Below are positions 11,501-23,235 of a stretch of 64,000 bases of DNA, piece by piece. The position numbers and the translations under genes are program-made. The stretch's first letter is position 1. Each line of letters opens with the position of its first letter. The stretch is from Rutidosis leptorrhynchoides (Eukaryota > Streptophyta > Magnoliopsida > Asterales > Asteraceae), in the NCBI RefSeq assembly GCF_046630445.1, contig NC_092341.1:7132001-7196000 (forward strand). Direction: 5' to 3'. Under the pieces are notes generated by a model. That model did no database searches. It was not told where the DNA came from and saw only the letters and a program-made list of their open reading frames with translations.

Positions 11501-13249
11501 TTATTATTAAACCATGCTAACAATATTCCTTAATCACTTAAAAAGTTACACCAGTAACAAAATTTACAACACTGTGTCATCACAAATACATTTATGAAAC
11601 TTACTAAATGTTTCATACTTATTTACCATAATTATATATTCTCTTTATTATGTTATAAATATAAATATATATCTTAAACTATACAATTTTTAAATATGCG
11701 TTTATAATCTTTGTTTTATTTTTTTGGTTATACCAGCCATAACTAAATTTGTGATGCTACTTATATTGCATAACATTTTTATTCGTAACTCAAAAACAGA
11801 TACAATTTATTTAACGGGCCAAATCACGGATCAATCATATTCTTTAAACGTTTTGCAAAGCCCAAATACATTTTCAATGGCCCAACCGGCACCCTTACTC
11901 AAACCATTCATTAGATTAATATAAAATAACTTGATACACATAACTCAAGAAATCTCACATTTACACACAAAGATTTTCATCCACCTAACTCTCTATTCAA
12001 GAAACTCTATCATCTTCCAAAATCAATTGTTTAACAAGATGTAAGTTGATCTACAACACATAGAGAATATCCTAGCTTCACAAATTGGGGTTCATTATTC
12101 AGTAATTCCATTGTAAATAGTAATTTATACTTGGAGAATATCCTAGCTTCACAAAGTCATGATCAACCCATATAGTAGAATCATCAACCCATATATGTCA
12201 ATATTGCATATTGCGTAATGAAAAGTACTCTATTTCAGCATGTTTAATTATAACTGGTTGACCCGTTACCCAAAACTTTTAGCATGTCCATTTTTGCCGC
12301 TACCAAACAAATATACTATATGAAACATATGTTTTACCAGCTTGTATTAAACTTACAGAGTAATTTAAAATTAGGCATTACTAAAAAATGAAATAAATCT
12401 CTTAAAAGAGAAGGATATCTTACCTCTACCCAATTGTCATTCTTTGATACAACTGTTTAATAAATATATCGCCACAAGTATAAATCACATCGTATACCTT
12501 CTGTAGAAAATCATATGGTATCAGTTATAATATGAAACCTTTAAAAAAATACATACAATATACATGATAATATAGATAAAAGAAATAACATAACAATTGA
12601 AAATCTTAATACCTTTACAAAACCGATGATCCAAACACTAACAAACACATACACATACAGAAAAGTGATTAAAATTATGAAATCACGAAACATAATCTCC
12701 AGAAAATAAAGTGTTTCGATGAAAATAACTGAAAATTGATTATGAAAAAATGTATCACATAAGTATAAACAAATAAACTGAAAAAGACTATGAATTGACT
12801 ATTTTTGAATTTGACATACGTGAAAGATCAGATCAATAACTGGAGTGTATGTAATCGAACGAAATTTTACTGAAATTAAAGTCACGATGGTAAAAATTAA
12901 CATGTGTAGTGGGTGGTTAAGGCACAACACCGTTGTTTTTTTGATGAACAATGTTGAATTTATTGAAATCGAATGCATAGATGAACGGATACCTGCCACT
13001 CATCGTGATACATTTGCAGATTAACAACTTTATTGGTTTCGATTTTGTCACGTTAATAGGAACATAAATTATGAACCCTAACTGAGTTGAAGATGAATTT
13101 CGAATAGAACCCAAAAATATATAAAATTTATACTATACCGTTATGAAGAGTAAATTGTTAACGATTAATTGGTGGTACCGCCGTTCTCTATAAAGGCGAC
13201 ATGAGGCCATAATCGACGGACCAAAGGATCTGGGTTTGCTCAATTTTGA
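11501..13249. other. AT-rich non-coding sequence inside the inverted-repeat segment
   Basis: No gene supported. A direct repeat of about 21 bases (GAGAATATCCTAGCTTCACAA) occurs at about 12063 and 12137. The phrase near 12090 (GGGTTCATTATTCAGTAATTCC) is the inverse of one near 7325, hinting that the inverted symmetry extends further inward. Confidence 0.4.
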
Positions 13250-13272
13250 AGAGAGAGAGAGAGAGAGAGAGA
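13250..13272. repeat. (GA)n microsatellite
   Basis: About eleven GA units, directly visible. Confidence 0.9.
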
Positions 13273-13379
13273 TAATGTCGATTTTTGATTTCTGCAGATG
13301 AATTAGGGGTTTGTTTCGGCCGCGTGAGTTGAAGATTAATTAGAATGACGAATGGATGATTGACACTTGTCGTGATTTC

Positions 13380-13490
13380 AGAAGTATTAGGCCTAATTAT
13401 TCCACTAATCCTTAATTAACACGTGGATTTAATAATTAGAAGGTGATTAGCAAAATGACACGTGGCAGTGTCCTTGTGCTTTATATGATG
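13380..13490 (-). repeat. Right inverted repeat of the RPA segment
   Basis: The reverse complement begins CATCATATAAAGCACAAGG and then diverges gradually from the left repeat. It contains the ACACGTGG-type block twice. Confidence 0.6.
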
Positions 13491-13505
13491 TATAAGATAA
13501 GATAG

Positions 13506-14699
13506 AAGCATATTAACCATTTACATATTTTCGTGAATTAGGATTAGGATATGTACTAAGATTAGGTCAAGAGTACTTGTGTCAATGTGTTTGTGTTTAA
13601 GAGATATATTAGTTGATATTTTTGTTTAATTTGATCTAATGTCATTGTTATTTTATAATACAAGGATTATATTTTTGACATGTTATCTTTTATTAAATGT
13701 GCTTTGCTAATTTTACAACATAGTTTCGACATCGCATTTGGTATGTCACTCCATCAAAATCAATAATGTATCATCGTACAGAATTATTAATTAGTCTGGA
13801 TAAAGACCATGACCAAGTCTTTCAAGACACAAACAACTAACTTATTGAATTCCTATATATATTTACAGAAATTGTAATTCAAAGTTTTGGTTTCCTTGTA
13901 AAGACCATGACCAAGTCTTTTATTAAATCCCAAAAAAAAAAAAAAAAAAGCTTATTAATGTACTTACGTGTGGATCATTAGATGTAAACCAAGTTGAAAG
14001 CAAAGTTGGTTTAGAGCTAATTTAGCTAGAAGTAGCTCTTAATCTTAATTTAATTAGAATTAGTAGTTTCGTCACAACTCATAAGGATGTGTCGGTGACA
14101 ACAATATATCCGTATTTACTCTATTACACCATTTAATTAAACGCTAAAATATACAAAAAGAAAATGTAGAACATCTAGAAAGACACGGATGACAAGTAAT
14201 TATTTTACTTCAAATAGAAAAATTGTTGGTCAAATTTCGGTTTGAACTTTTCATTTAACGATTTACAAGCTTTTTAATATAGACTGTATTTTTTTTTTTC
14301 AAAAATAAGAGAGCCTTTTATAACATCAGAAAATATTTTCGAGAAAAAAACGAATTCAATAAAAAGTACAATAGAAAACCTTGATGAGACTCGTACTCGA
14401 AAAGCAGTAACCTAAAGAACTATATATATCGAACATCACCAAACCGTACACCGAAACACAACAAAAAACTAAAAGAAACCGATTACAACGAATTACGAAT
14501 AAAAAAGATTGCTACGCTACATGAAACCGAAAAATAAGAAATCAGATGTCCTTAATGAACACCCAAACCTTGTCATTTCAGCACCTTAAACTAATTTTTC
14601 TTTTTTTGCTTTTGTTGATTCTTCTTCATAATCGATGGACACGGGATTTTGCTATAATTAATGATATTAACCGTGATCGGTTCACTCTCGGCCATACAC
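13506..14699. other. AT-rich intergenic sequence
   Basis: No gene or known repeat recognised. The phrase TAAAGACCATGACCAAGTCTTT recurs at about 13800 and 13899, the second soon followed by a poly-A run (about 13931-13949). This is not the order expected of a retroposon target duplication. Confidence 0.4.
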
Positions 14700-15397
14700 A
14701 TCATCATACTATCAAAACGGTTCTTAATGGAATGGTTAATATAGTGGTAACCACGGGAACATATTGTGGACTTCCAAAAGGCGTTTCGATAGTTTGTGCT
14801 GGGATTTCCTCTTAGAGATGATGAAAAGAATGGGTTTCGGGGTGAAATGGAGGAAATGGATTTTCGCACGTCTTAAGTCGGCAACAATCTCGATCTTAGT
14901 TAACGGATTGCCTACAAACGAGTTCTCCATCGGGAGAGGAGTAAGACAAGGAGATCCCTTGTCCCCGTTCCTCTTTATAATCGCAGCGGAAGGATTGAAC
15001 TATCTCACTAAAAAAGCGACTGCTTGTGGTTTGTTTAAGGGGTGGAAATTGGCGCGGAAAATATTTTAATCTCGCACTTGCAATATGCGGATGATACTAT
15101 CTTTCTTGGTGAATGGAATAGACATAACTTTGGTAACCTCATGAAGTTACTTAAGTGTTCGAGAATGTGTCGGGACTTGCAATAAACTATCACAAAAGTT
15201 CATTATTTGGTTTAGGGGTGTCGAATGGTGAAGTTGAATATTTGGCTAGTAAAGTGGGGTGTAAAGTCGGTGAATTCCCGTTATCGTATCTAGGTCTCCC
15301 CGTTGGACGAAACATGAATAGGGTAGAGAATTGGAAACCCGTGATTGAAAAATTCAACACAAGACTCGCGGAATGGAAAGCCCGGACGATTTCCTAT
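14700..15397 (+). pseudogene. L1-type LINE reverse transcriptase, 5' part, broken by an LTR insertion
   Basis: Readable RT pieces are VDFQKAF then, after a frameshift, DSLCWDFLLEMMKRMGF; then GRGVRQGDPLSPFLFIIAAEGL; the catalytic LQYADDT near 15077-15100; and FPLSYLGLPVG ... RLAEWKARTISY up to 15397. This order (VDF.KAFD, QGDPLSP, YADD, YLGLPVG) is that of plant L1/LINE ORF2. At least two frameshifts are present and the endonuclease part is missing or deleted, so it is dead. The fragment stops at the CCTAT target site and resumes after the solo LTR at 18816. The 5' limit is approximate. Confidence 0.85.
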
Positions 15398-18300
15398 TGA
15401 AATGTCCCGTTCTTATTGATTAAAAACGTTCCATATTAATTGATTTCGTTGCGAGGTTTTGACCTCTATATGAGACGTTTTTCAAAGACTGCATTCATTT
15501 TTAAAACAAACCATAACCTTTATTTCATAAATAAAGGTTTAAAAAGCTTTACGTAGATTATCAAATAATGATAATCTAAAATATCCTGTTTACACACGAC
15601 CATTACATAATGGTTTACAATACAAATACGTTACATCGAAATCAGTTTCTTGAATGCAGTTTTTACACAATATCATACAAACATGGACTCCAAATCTTGT
15701 CCTTATTTTAGTATGCAACAGCGGAAGCTCTTAGTATTCACCTGAGAATAAACATGCTTTAAACGTCAACAAAAATGTTGGTGAGTTATAGGTTTAACCT
15801 ATATATATCAAATCGTAACAATAGACCACAAGATTTCATATTTCAATACACATCCCATACATAGAGATAAAAATCATTCATATGGTGAACACCTGGTAAC
15901 CGACATTAACAAGATGCATATATAAGAATATCCCCATCATTCCGGGACACCCTTCGGATATGATATAAATTTCGAAGTACTAAAGCATCTGGTACTTTGG
16001 ATGGGGTTTGTTAGGCCCAATAGATCTATCTTTAGGATTCGCTTCAATTAGGGTGTCTGTTCCCTAATTCTTAGATTACCAGACTTAATAAAAAGGGGCA
16101 TATTCGATTTCGATAATTCAACCATAGAATGTAGTTTCACGTACTTGTGTCTATTTTGTAAATCATTTATAAAACCTGCATGTATTCTCATCCCAAAAAT
16201 ATTAGATTTTTAAAGTGGGACTATAACTCACTTTCACAGATTTTTACTTCGTCGGGAAGTAAGACTTGGCCACTGGTTGATTCACGAACCTATAACAATA
16301 TATACATATATATCAAAGTATGTTCAAAATATATTTACAACACTTTTAATATATTTTGATGTTTTAAGTTTATTAAGTCAGCTGTCCTCGTTAGTAACCT
16401 ACAACTAGTTGTCCACAGTTAGATGTACAGAAATAAATCGATAAATATTATCTTGAATCAATCCACGACCCAGTGTATACGTATATCAGTATTGATCACA
16501 ACTCAAACTATATATATTTTGGAATCAACCTCAACCCTGTATAGCTAACTCCAACATTCACATATAGAGTGTCTATGGTTGTTCCGAAATATATATAGAT
16601 GTGTCGACATGATAGGTCGAAACATTGTATACGTGTCTATGGTATCTCAAGATTACATAATATACAATACAAGTTGATTAAGTTATGGTTGGAATAGATT
16701 TGTTACCAATTTTCACGTAGCTAAAATGAGAAAAATTATCCAATCTTGTTTTACCCATAACTTCTTCATTTTAAATCCGTTTTGAGTGAATCAAATTGCT
16801 ATGGTTTCATATTGAACTCTATTTTATGAATCTAAACAGAAAAAGTATAGGTTTATAGTCGAAAAAATAAGTTACAAGTCGTTTTTGTAAAGGTAGTCAT
16901 TTCAGTCGAAAGAACGACGTCTAGATGACCATTTTAGAAAACATACTTCCACTTTGAGTTTAACCATAATTTTTGGATATAGTTTCATGTTCATAATAAA
17001 AATCATTTTCCCAGAATAAAAACTTTTAAATCAAAGTTTATCATAGGTTTTAATTAACTAACCCAAAATAGCCCGCGGTGTTACTACGACGGCGTAAATC
17101 CGGTTTTACGGTGTTTTTCGTGTTTCCAGGTTTTAAATCATTAAGTTAGCATATCATATAGATATAGAACATGTGTTTAGTTGATTTTAAAAGTCAAGTT
17201 AAAAGGATTAACTTTTATTTGCGAACAAGTTTAGAATTAACTAAACTATGTTCTAGTGCTTACAAGTTTAAACCTTCGAATAAGATAGCTTTATATGTAT
17301 GAATCGAATGATGTTATGAACATCATTACTACCTCAAGTTCCTTGAATAAACCTACTGGAAATAAGAAAAATGGATCTAGCTTCAAAGGATCCTTGGATG
17401 GCTTGAAAGTTCTTGAAGCAGAATCATGACACGAAAACAATTTCAAGTAAGATTTCCACTCGAAATAAGATTGTTATAGTTATAGAAATTGAATTAAAGT
17501 TTGAATATGATTATTACCTTGTATTAGAAAGATAACCTACTGTAAGTAACAAAAGTTTCTTGATCTTGGATGATTACTTGGAATGGATTTAGAAAACTTG
17601 GAAGTAAACTTGCAATCTTGGAAGTATTCTTGATTTTATGAAACTAGAACTTTTGGAATTTATGAAGAACACTTAGAACTTGAAGATAGAACTTGAGAGA
17701 GATCAATTATATGAAGAAAATTGAAGAATGAAAGTGTTTATAGGTGTTTTTGTTCGTTGGTGTATGGATTAGATATAAAGGATATGTAATTTTGTTTTCA
17801 TGTAAATAAGTCATGAATGATTACTCATATTTTTGTAATTTTATGAGATATTTCATGCTAGTTTCCAAATGATGATTCCCACATTTGTTAGGTGACTCAC
17901 ATTGGCTTCTAAGAGCTGATCATTGGAGTGTATATACCAATAGTACATACATCTAAAAGCTGTGTATTGTACGAGTACGAATACGGGTGCATACGGGTAG
18001 AATTGTTGATGAAACTGAACGAGGATGTAATTGTAAGCATTTTTGTTAAGTAGAAGTATTTTGATAAGTGTCTTGAAGTCTTTAAAAAGTGTATGAATAC
18101 ATATTAAAACACTACATGTATATACATTTTAACTGAGTCGTTAAGTCATCGTTAGTCGTTACATGTAAATGTTGTTTTGAAACCTTTAGATTAACGATCT
18201 TGTTGAATGTTGTTAACCCATTGTTTATTATAACAAATGAGATGTTAAATTGTTATATTATCATGATATTATGATATATAATATATCTTAGTATGATATA

Positions 18301-18815
18301 TATACAGTTAAATGTCGTTACAACGATAATCGTTACATATATGTCTCGTTTCGAAATCATTAAGTTAGTAGTCTTATTTTTACATATGTATTTCATTGTT
18401 AATACACTTAATAATATATTTACTTATCATTTAACATAATTAACCAAGTGTATCAATATCTTAATATGATTCATATGTACCTAGTAAGACGTTCTTATAA
18501 CGGTAATCGTTATATATATCGTTTTCGAGTTTCTTAAATTAATAGTCTCATTTTTATGTATATAACTCATTGTTAAAATACCTAATGAGATACATACTTA
18601 TAATAAAATCATGTTAACTATATATATAACCATATATATGTCATCGTATAGTTTTTACAAGTTTTAACGTTCGTGAATCACCGGTAAACTTGGGTGGTCA
18701 ATTGTCTAATCAAGTCTTAACAAGTTTGATTGTTTAACATGTTGGAAACACTTAATCATGTAAATAACAATTTCATTTAATATATATATAATTTGGAAAA
18801 GTTCGGGTCACTACA
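15398..18815 (-). repeat. Solo LTR of gypsy family B (3.4 kb) with CCTAT target duplication
   Basis: It begins TGAAATGTCCCG and ends GTCACTACA on the plus strand, and is flanked by CCTAT at 15393-15397 and 18816-18820. The LINE reading (ISY then GGRLMLIKS) continues across it. It matches the split LTR 29757-41059 and the inverse of the LTR 58347-61783 at nearly the same length. No internal region is attached, so it is a product of LTR-LTR recombination. Confidence 0.9.
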
Positions 18816-20819
18816 CCTATGGTGGAAGGTTAATGCTAATTAAATCGGTCCTAAGTAGTTTACCGCTATACTATTTCTCGCTCTTTCGTACTCCCTTGAG
18901 TGTTATTGATAATCTTGAGAGTATTAGAAGGAAATCCTTTTAGGGCGGTACGGGTGAGGGGTCTAAATTATCTTGGGTTAAATGGGACGAGACTCTTTTA
19001 CCTTACGGTGAAGGAGGGCTCAATATCGGGACTTTGCGAGGTAAAAACCTTGCACTCTTGGGGAAATGATTTTGGAGAGCAAAAATCGAGTCAAACTCAC
19101 TTTGGGTGGCGGTTTTAAAAAGCATACATGGTTCTAACGGGCTACTCCCCCCTCGGGCTTAAACCGCCCGAAAGGGAAGAGTGGCGTTTGGTCTAACATT
19201 TTGCGTGCAGGATATGACATCGAGAAGTTGGGCGTTCCTTTTGTTAGCTCGTTTGCGAAGCTGATTGGGAATGGGGCAGACACTAAATTTTGGGAAGACT
19301 CATGGTTGTTTTCTAAACCCATCAAAGAAAAGTACAAGTGGCTTTATCACTTGGAGTCCGATCAGAAGTGCACGGTGCAGAGTCGGGTTAATTGGTTCGA
19401 GCAAAATCGCGATCTAAACTGGAGTTGGTTACGGCCCCCCCACGGGCAGAGCACTACACGACCTCGTGCAGCTTAATCTTGACTTGAATATGTATGTTAA
19501 ACATGACAGGGACAGGGATACGTGGAATTGGAACTTAGCCTCAAATGGGATGTTTACAACAACAAAACTTGCTAGGATTATTGATGATCGCCTTCTTTAG
19601 AGCTCTAATTCAAGAGAAGAAACACTCATTAACCATTTTGTTCCGATAAAAGTGGAGATTTTCATTTGGAGGTTTCTAAAAAGACGAATTCCGGTTCATA
19701 CCGAACTTGATAAAAGAGGTATGGATCTTGACTCCGTTAGATGTCCTCTATGCGATGATGATGTGGAAACAATCGACCATATTATGTTCTTTTGTCGACA
19801 CTCATTGGATATTTGGGAAAAATTATACAAGTGGTGAGGTTTGGGTGCGGTTGCAAATCTTAGCTTAAGCGACGCCTTTCGCAGGAAATGTAATCGTACT
19901 CTATCCCCCTTAAACTCGAGTATTTGGCAAGCATTGGAGTGGTCTTGTGCGTAGTTATTATGGAGTAATCGTAATCAAAAAGTTTTCAAGAATCGTTGTT
20001 GGAGTAGCGCATCGGCCCTAATGGAAATCCAACTTAAATCTTTCGAGTGGATCTCAAATCGTATCAAGAACCGCAAGATGGATTGGCTATCCTGGATTCA
20101 TGATCCCTGGACTTGTGTTGTTTAATTGCATATTCATGCTCCTAATCATTGCTGTAAAAGTCGTCCGACTTGACCGACGCGTCGGCCGATGCGTCATTTT
20201 TTTGGGTTCTCCGTCCCGTTTTTTCTGAAAACGACTCAAAAGACGGTCAGAGCTAAAAGTTCGGTCAAATTCTGTCAAAGACGGTCAAAAACGGTCAAAG
20301 TCAGTAAAATTTTCGTCAAGATCTGATATATTTTAAAATTAGGGTTTGTTTTCATATTTTGGGCCGCTCTTTTCTCTGTGTCCTTACTGATTATGTACTC
20401 GGTAACATTAATTGAGTTTGAAGTTTGATTGTTTTTAAATTCAAGTTCTTATTTAAGAAATTTATGGTAGATAATCAATTATTTTACATATATATAAATA
20501 TATATTTAAGAAATTATTAATAAAGTCAACGTTGGTCAACGACCGATGCGTTCCCGACGCGTCCCCCGACTCGGCCGACGCATCCTTTTTAGATCTCGAC
20601 CGATGCGTCCCCGACTCGCGACTTTTACAACCTTGCTCCTAATGATGTTTCTGTAATTTTTCTGTTGCATTCTCCGCAACACCTTTGTATCTCGTGTTTT
20701 CTGTTTTTGTGTGCATGTATGTTGTGAACTGCAATCTTGTGCAGCCTCCTGTATCGTGTGTATTGCGCTGGGCCCCCTTGGCCTTTTTGTGTTAATGAAA
20801 TTTGGCTTTTCGAAAAAAA
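18816..20819 (+). pseudogene. L1-type LINE ORF2 3' half and 3' UTR, copy 1
   Basis: It continues the RT C-terminal region ([37 protein letters not shown]) and ends with the zf-RVT domain (IFIWRFLKRRIPV, CPLCDDDVETIDHIMFFC, WSNRNQKVF, WLSWIHDPW), with a stop near 20122-20124. Several stops and frameshifts interrupt it (for example after CVV-distal frames and near 19598). The 3' UTR is split by a MITE and ends in a short A run near 20813-20820. Non-functional. The zf-RVT zinc knuckle CPLC...H...FC is intact. Confidence 0.85.
20147..20633. mobile_element. MULE-like MITE (487 bp) present only in copy 1
   Basis: The two ends carry TGTAAAAGTCG and its reverse complement CGACTTTTACA as terminal inverted repeats. 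The flanks duplicate TGCTCCTAAT (20137-20146 and 20634-20643), a 10-bp target duplication typical of Mutator-like elements (9-11 bp). Both sub-terminal regions are rich in GACGCGTC/GATGCGTC motifs, unlike the AT-rich surroundings. No coding. The equivalent place in copy 2 (42381-42399) has no element. Confidence 0.8.
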
Positions 20820-21185
20820 TATTATATCGAGTAAGGTTGTGTTTAATTGTTTCTTAATGGAATGGTTCATTGTGAATGTTAAATTATTTATCACTTAACA
20901 CGTTTACTTATACTTAATATAAGTGGTGTTGAATAAAATAAAAAATATGTGATAAATCATTCAAAGTTAAAATTATCTTTTAACCATTGTTTAGGTTAAG
21001 CAAATTAATTAAGGCTGCTACATCAAACCTACATTGCATGGGAATAAAATTTCGACAACTATCTATCTAAACCCGGTTTCATATATCGATACTTGGCGGT
21101 TAAAAAGCTACTCCGTATTTCTTTTATTAGGATTAAGGATTAGTCATTTAAGTTACTTCAGATAGAAAGAAACTTTCTTTAATAT
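20820..21185. other. AT-rich flank, copy 1
   Basis: Sequence between the LINE tail and the SINE, shared with copy 2. No gene seen. Confidence 0.5.
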
Positions 21186-21487
21186 TGAGTTTTAGTTCAA
21201 CTGGTAATGGTCTGCCTCTTTTAATGAGAGGTCAGGAGTTCTACTCTGCTATGCTACAATATTGCACTCAATGTTCTCCCTGACCTGAAGTATCCACCAG
21301 GTCGCCTTTCGCTTAGTGGTGGGCAACAGGGATGTGGGTTTTACCGGCCATGCCCTCGGATTTGTCCGGGTTACCTCTGGGACAGTAGTTGGGGGCGGGT
21401 TATGCAACTACGGGAGATGAACTCGTAGGTGGTTTAGTCCCCCTGGATATCCCAAACTGATGTAAAAAAAAAAAAAAAAAAAAAAAA
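21186..21487 (+). mobile_element. tRNA-derived SINE, copy 1
   Basis: It begins with an A-box-like TAGTTCAACTGG and a degenerate B-box GGAGTTCTACTC. A GC-richer body follows (CCACCAGGTCGCC, GGTTATGCAACTACGGG) and a poly-A tail of about 24 (21464-21487). That is the plan of a plant tRNA-related SINE. No clean target duplication is visible. Copy 2 at 42943-43233 has a shorter tail of about 14. Confidence 0.65.
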
Positions 21488-21755
21488 CTTTTATTTTCTT
21501 TGAATACCCTATTTAAGTTAAATTTAATGTGTTTGCCTTTTGAAAAGTTATATTTAGAACAGTTATTAAACTCTTATATATTTTTATTTATTAATGTAAA
21601 ATATTACTCCGTACATCATAGTTCAATAACTTTTTTCATTAAAAATAATTACCAACAAATTATTACCATTTAAAACGAGAAATTCGATGTTTTAAAATAT
21701 TTTAAATATGAATTATTCAACGTTTTATTATGTTTTATTAAATTAACCGAAACTC

Positions 21756-21760
<5 letters not shown>

Positions 21761-21816
<56 letters not shown>

Positions 21817-21817
21817 A
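21761..21817. repeat. (CTAT)n microsatellite, copy 1
   Basis: About 14 units; the copy-2 counterpart at 43507-43566 has about 15. Confidence 0.95.
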
Positions 21818-22050
21818 TAAAATATAATGTTAAAATAACAAGTGTCAAATTTGGAGATTGCTTCGATTCATATGTCAATCTTTAAAGGAAGGTTACATGT
21901 GTCGAAAAAAATAATAATCTATTATTCAATTTAAATAGTCATAAACAAAAACAAATCGATCGTCCAATGTAATTTAATTTCGTTAAACAAAAGTTAGAAA
22001 AACTTGCTCTAATCATATGATCGCGTTCTCTCTCATCCCAAAAAAAGAAT

Positions 22051-22664
22051 ACAAATAATTTGTTCAACTTTGAGTTTTTTAACAATAAAATATTCGTTCA
22101 AAAAATCGGTACAAGAGCAGGAATCATGAAATTTCAATTTTTGGATCGATGAATTTTTTGCATAATTCAAACTAAACGTTTCACCGAGTTGAACCTGGTT
22201 AGTCCATCTGATAGTTTTCGTTTATAATTTCAACCGTTAAGAATGACTTAAAGACGTGAAATCGATAAATTATAATAACCATATCATGACAAATATTCTT
22301 GTATAGTTTTCATTCATAATCTATTGATTTCATCAATAAGGATCAAAAATAGGTTACAAATAAATTGTTCAACTTTGAGTATTTTAACGATAAAATATTC
22401 GAACTAAAAATTGGTACAAGAGCAAAAATCGATCCAACTATTCAAATCTATGAAATTTCGATTTTAGGATAGTTGATTTTTTAGAATGATTCAAACTAAA
22501 CTTTTCACCGAGTTGAACCTGGTTAGTTCATATGACAGTTTTCATTTACATTTTCAACCGTTAAGGGTGATTTAGAGACGTGAAATCGGTAAATTATAAT
22601 AACATTATCATGATAAATATTCTTGTATAGTTTTCTTTCATAATCTAGTGATTTCATCGATAAG
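22051..22664. repeat. Two-unit tandem repeat of about 300 bp, copy 1
   Basis: Units 22051-22340 and 22356-22664 share ordered phrases: TTGTTCAACTTTGAGT, GGTACAAGAGCA, CACCGAGTTGAACCTGG, TTTCAACCGTTAAG and ATTCTTGTATAGTTTTC. The divergence between units is clear, so the repeat is older than the block duplication. No coding. Confidence 0.85.
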
Positions 22665-22722
22665 TTTCTAGTTCGATAACAGTGTTTATTGGTACTGAAA
22701 TTAAATTCCTTGGTTAATATAA

Positions 22723-23198
22723 GTCTCGTTTCGAAATCATTAAGTTAGTAGTCTTATTTTTACATATGTATTTCATTGTTAATACACTTAATAATATATT
22801 TACTTATCATTTAACATAATTAACCAAGTGTATCAATATCTTAATATGATTCATATGTACCTAGTAAGACGTTGTTATAACGATAATCGTTATATATATC
22901 GTTTTCGAGTTTCTTAAATTAATAGTCTCATTTTTATGTATATAACTCATTGTTAAAATACCTAATGAGATACATACTTATAATAAAATCATGTTAACTA
23001 TATATATAACCATATATATGTCATCGTATAGTTTTTACAAGATTTAACGTTCGTGAATCACCGATCAACTTGGGTGGTCAATTGTCTAATCAAGTCTTAA
23101 CAAGTTTGATTGCTTAACATGTTGAAAACACTTAATCATGTAAATAACAATTTCATTTAATATATATATATAAACATGGAAAAGTTCGGGTCACTACA
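22723..23198 (-). repeat. Truncated 3' LTR of element B
   Basis: It ends GTCACTACA exactly as a family-B LTR and corresponds to the last 473 bp (plus-strand view) of the solo LTR. The truncation is at GTCT, a four-base identity shared by the LTR (ATGTCTCG) and the flank (AAGTCTAT). Confidence 0.9.
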
Positions 23199-23235
23199 GT
23201 ACCTACCCGTTAAATAAATTTCGTCCCGAAATTTT
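23199..23235 (-). promoter_or_regulatory. Polypurine tract region of element B
   Basis: The minus strand reads TTTCGGGACGAAAT, then TTAACGGGTAGGTAC directly against the LTR. Element D has the same arrangement at 54030-54061, which supports its being the plus-strand primer site. Confidence 0.7.

Larger units (their letters stand above)
6930..13505. mobile_element. Segment bounded by imperfect inverted repeats, carrying an RPA-like gene
   Basis: The left boundary has CATCATATAAAGCACAAGG at 6940-6958 and the right boundary has its exact reverse complement at 13472-13490. Similarity continues inward for roughly 110 bases (both contain GTGTC, CTAATCACC and AATCCAC(A/G)TGTTAAT). Inside are an RPA1-like gene, an RTE tail and AT-rich sequence. 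The left edge A|TCTATTACATC also resembles a Helitron 5' end, and plant Helitrons are known to carry RPA-like genes. However I see no CTRR/hairpin 3' end and no Rep-helicase. A TIR transposon with a captured gene, or two opposed element ends, fit equally well. No clear target duplication. Confidence 0.45.
18816..22726 (+). repeat. Duplicated block, copy 1 (LINE 3' half plus flank)
   Basis: Nearly identical in order and sequence to 41060-44475. Copy 1 is about 0.5 kb longer, chiefly because of the 487-bp MITE at 20147-20633 and a longer SINE A-tail. The match ends at AAGTCT (22721-22726), where copy 1 switches into an LTR sequence. Confidence 0.92.

Noticed and set aside
6930..13505. Canonical Helitron
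   Set aside because: A TC-like start and an RPA gene are suggestive, but there is no Rep-helicase, no CTRR end with a hairpin, and the two ends are inverted repeats.
13800..13949. Retroposon with target duplication and poly-A
   Set aside because: The poly-A run follows the second direct repeat instead of preceding it.
14546..14869. Short open frames on both strands
   Set aside because: They run out of phase with the LINE RT pieces that overlap them from about 14700.
21761..21817. CRISPR-like or satellite array
   Set aside because: Simple (CTAT)n microsatellite; no spacers. No CRISPR array anywhere in the window.
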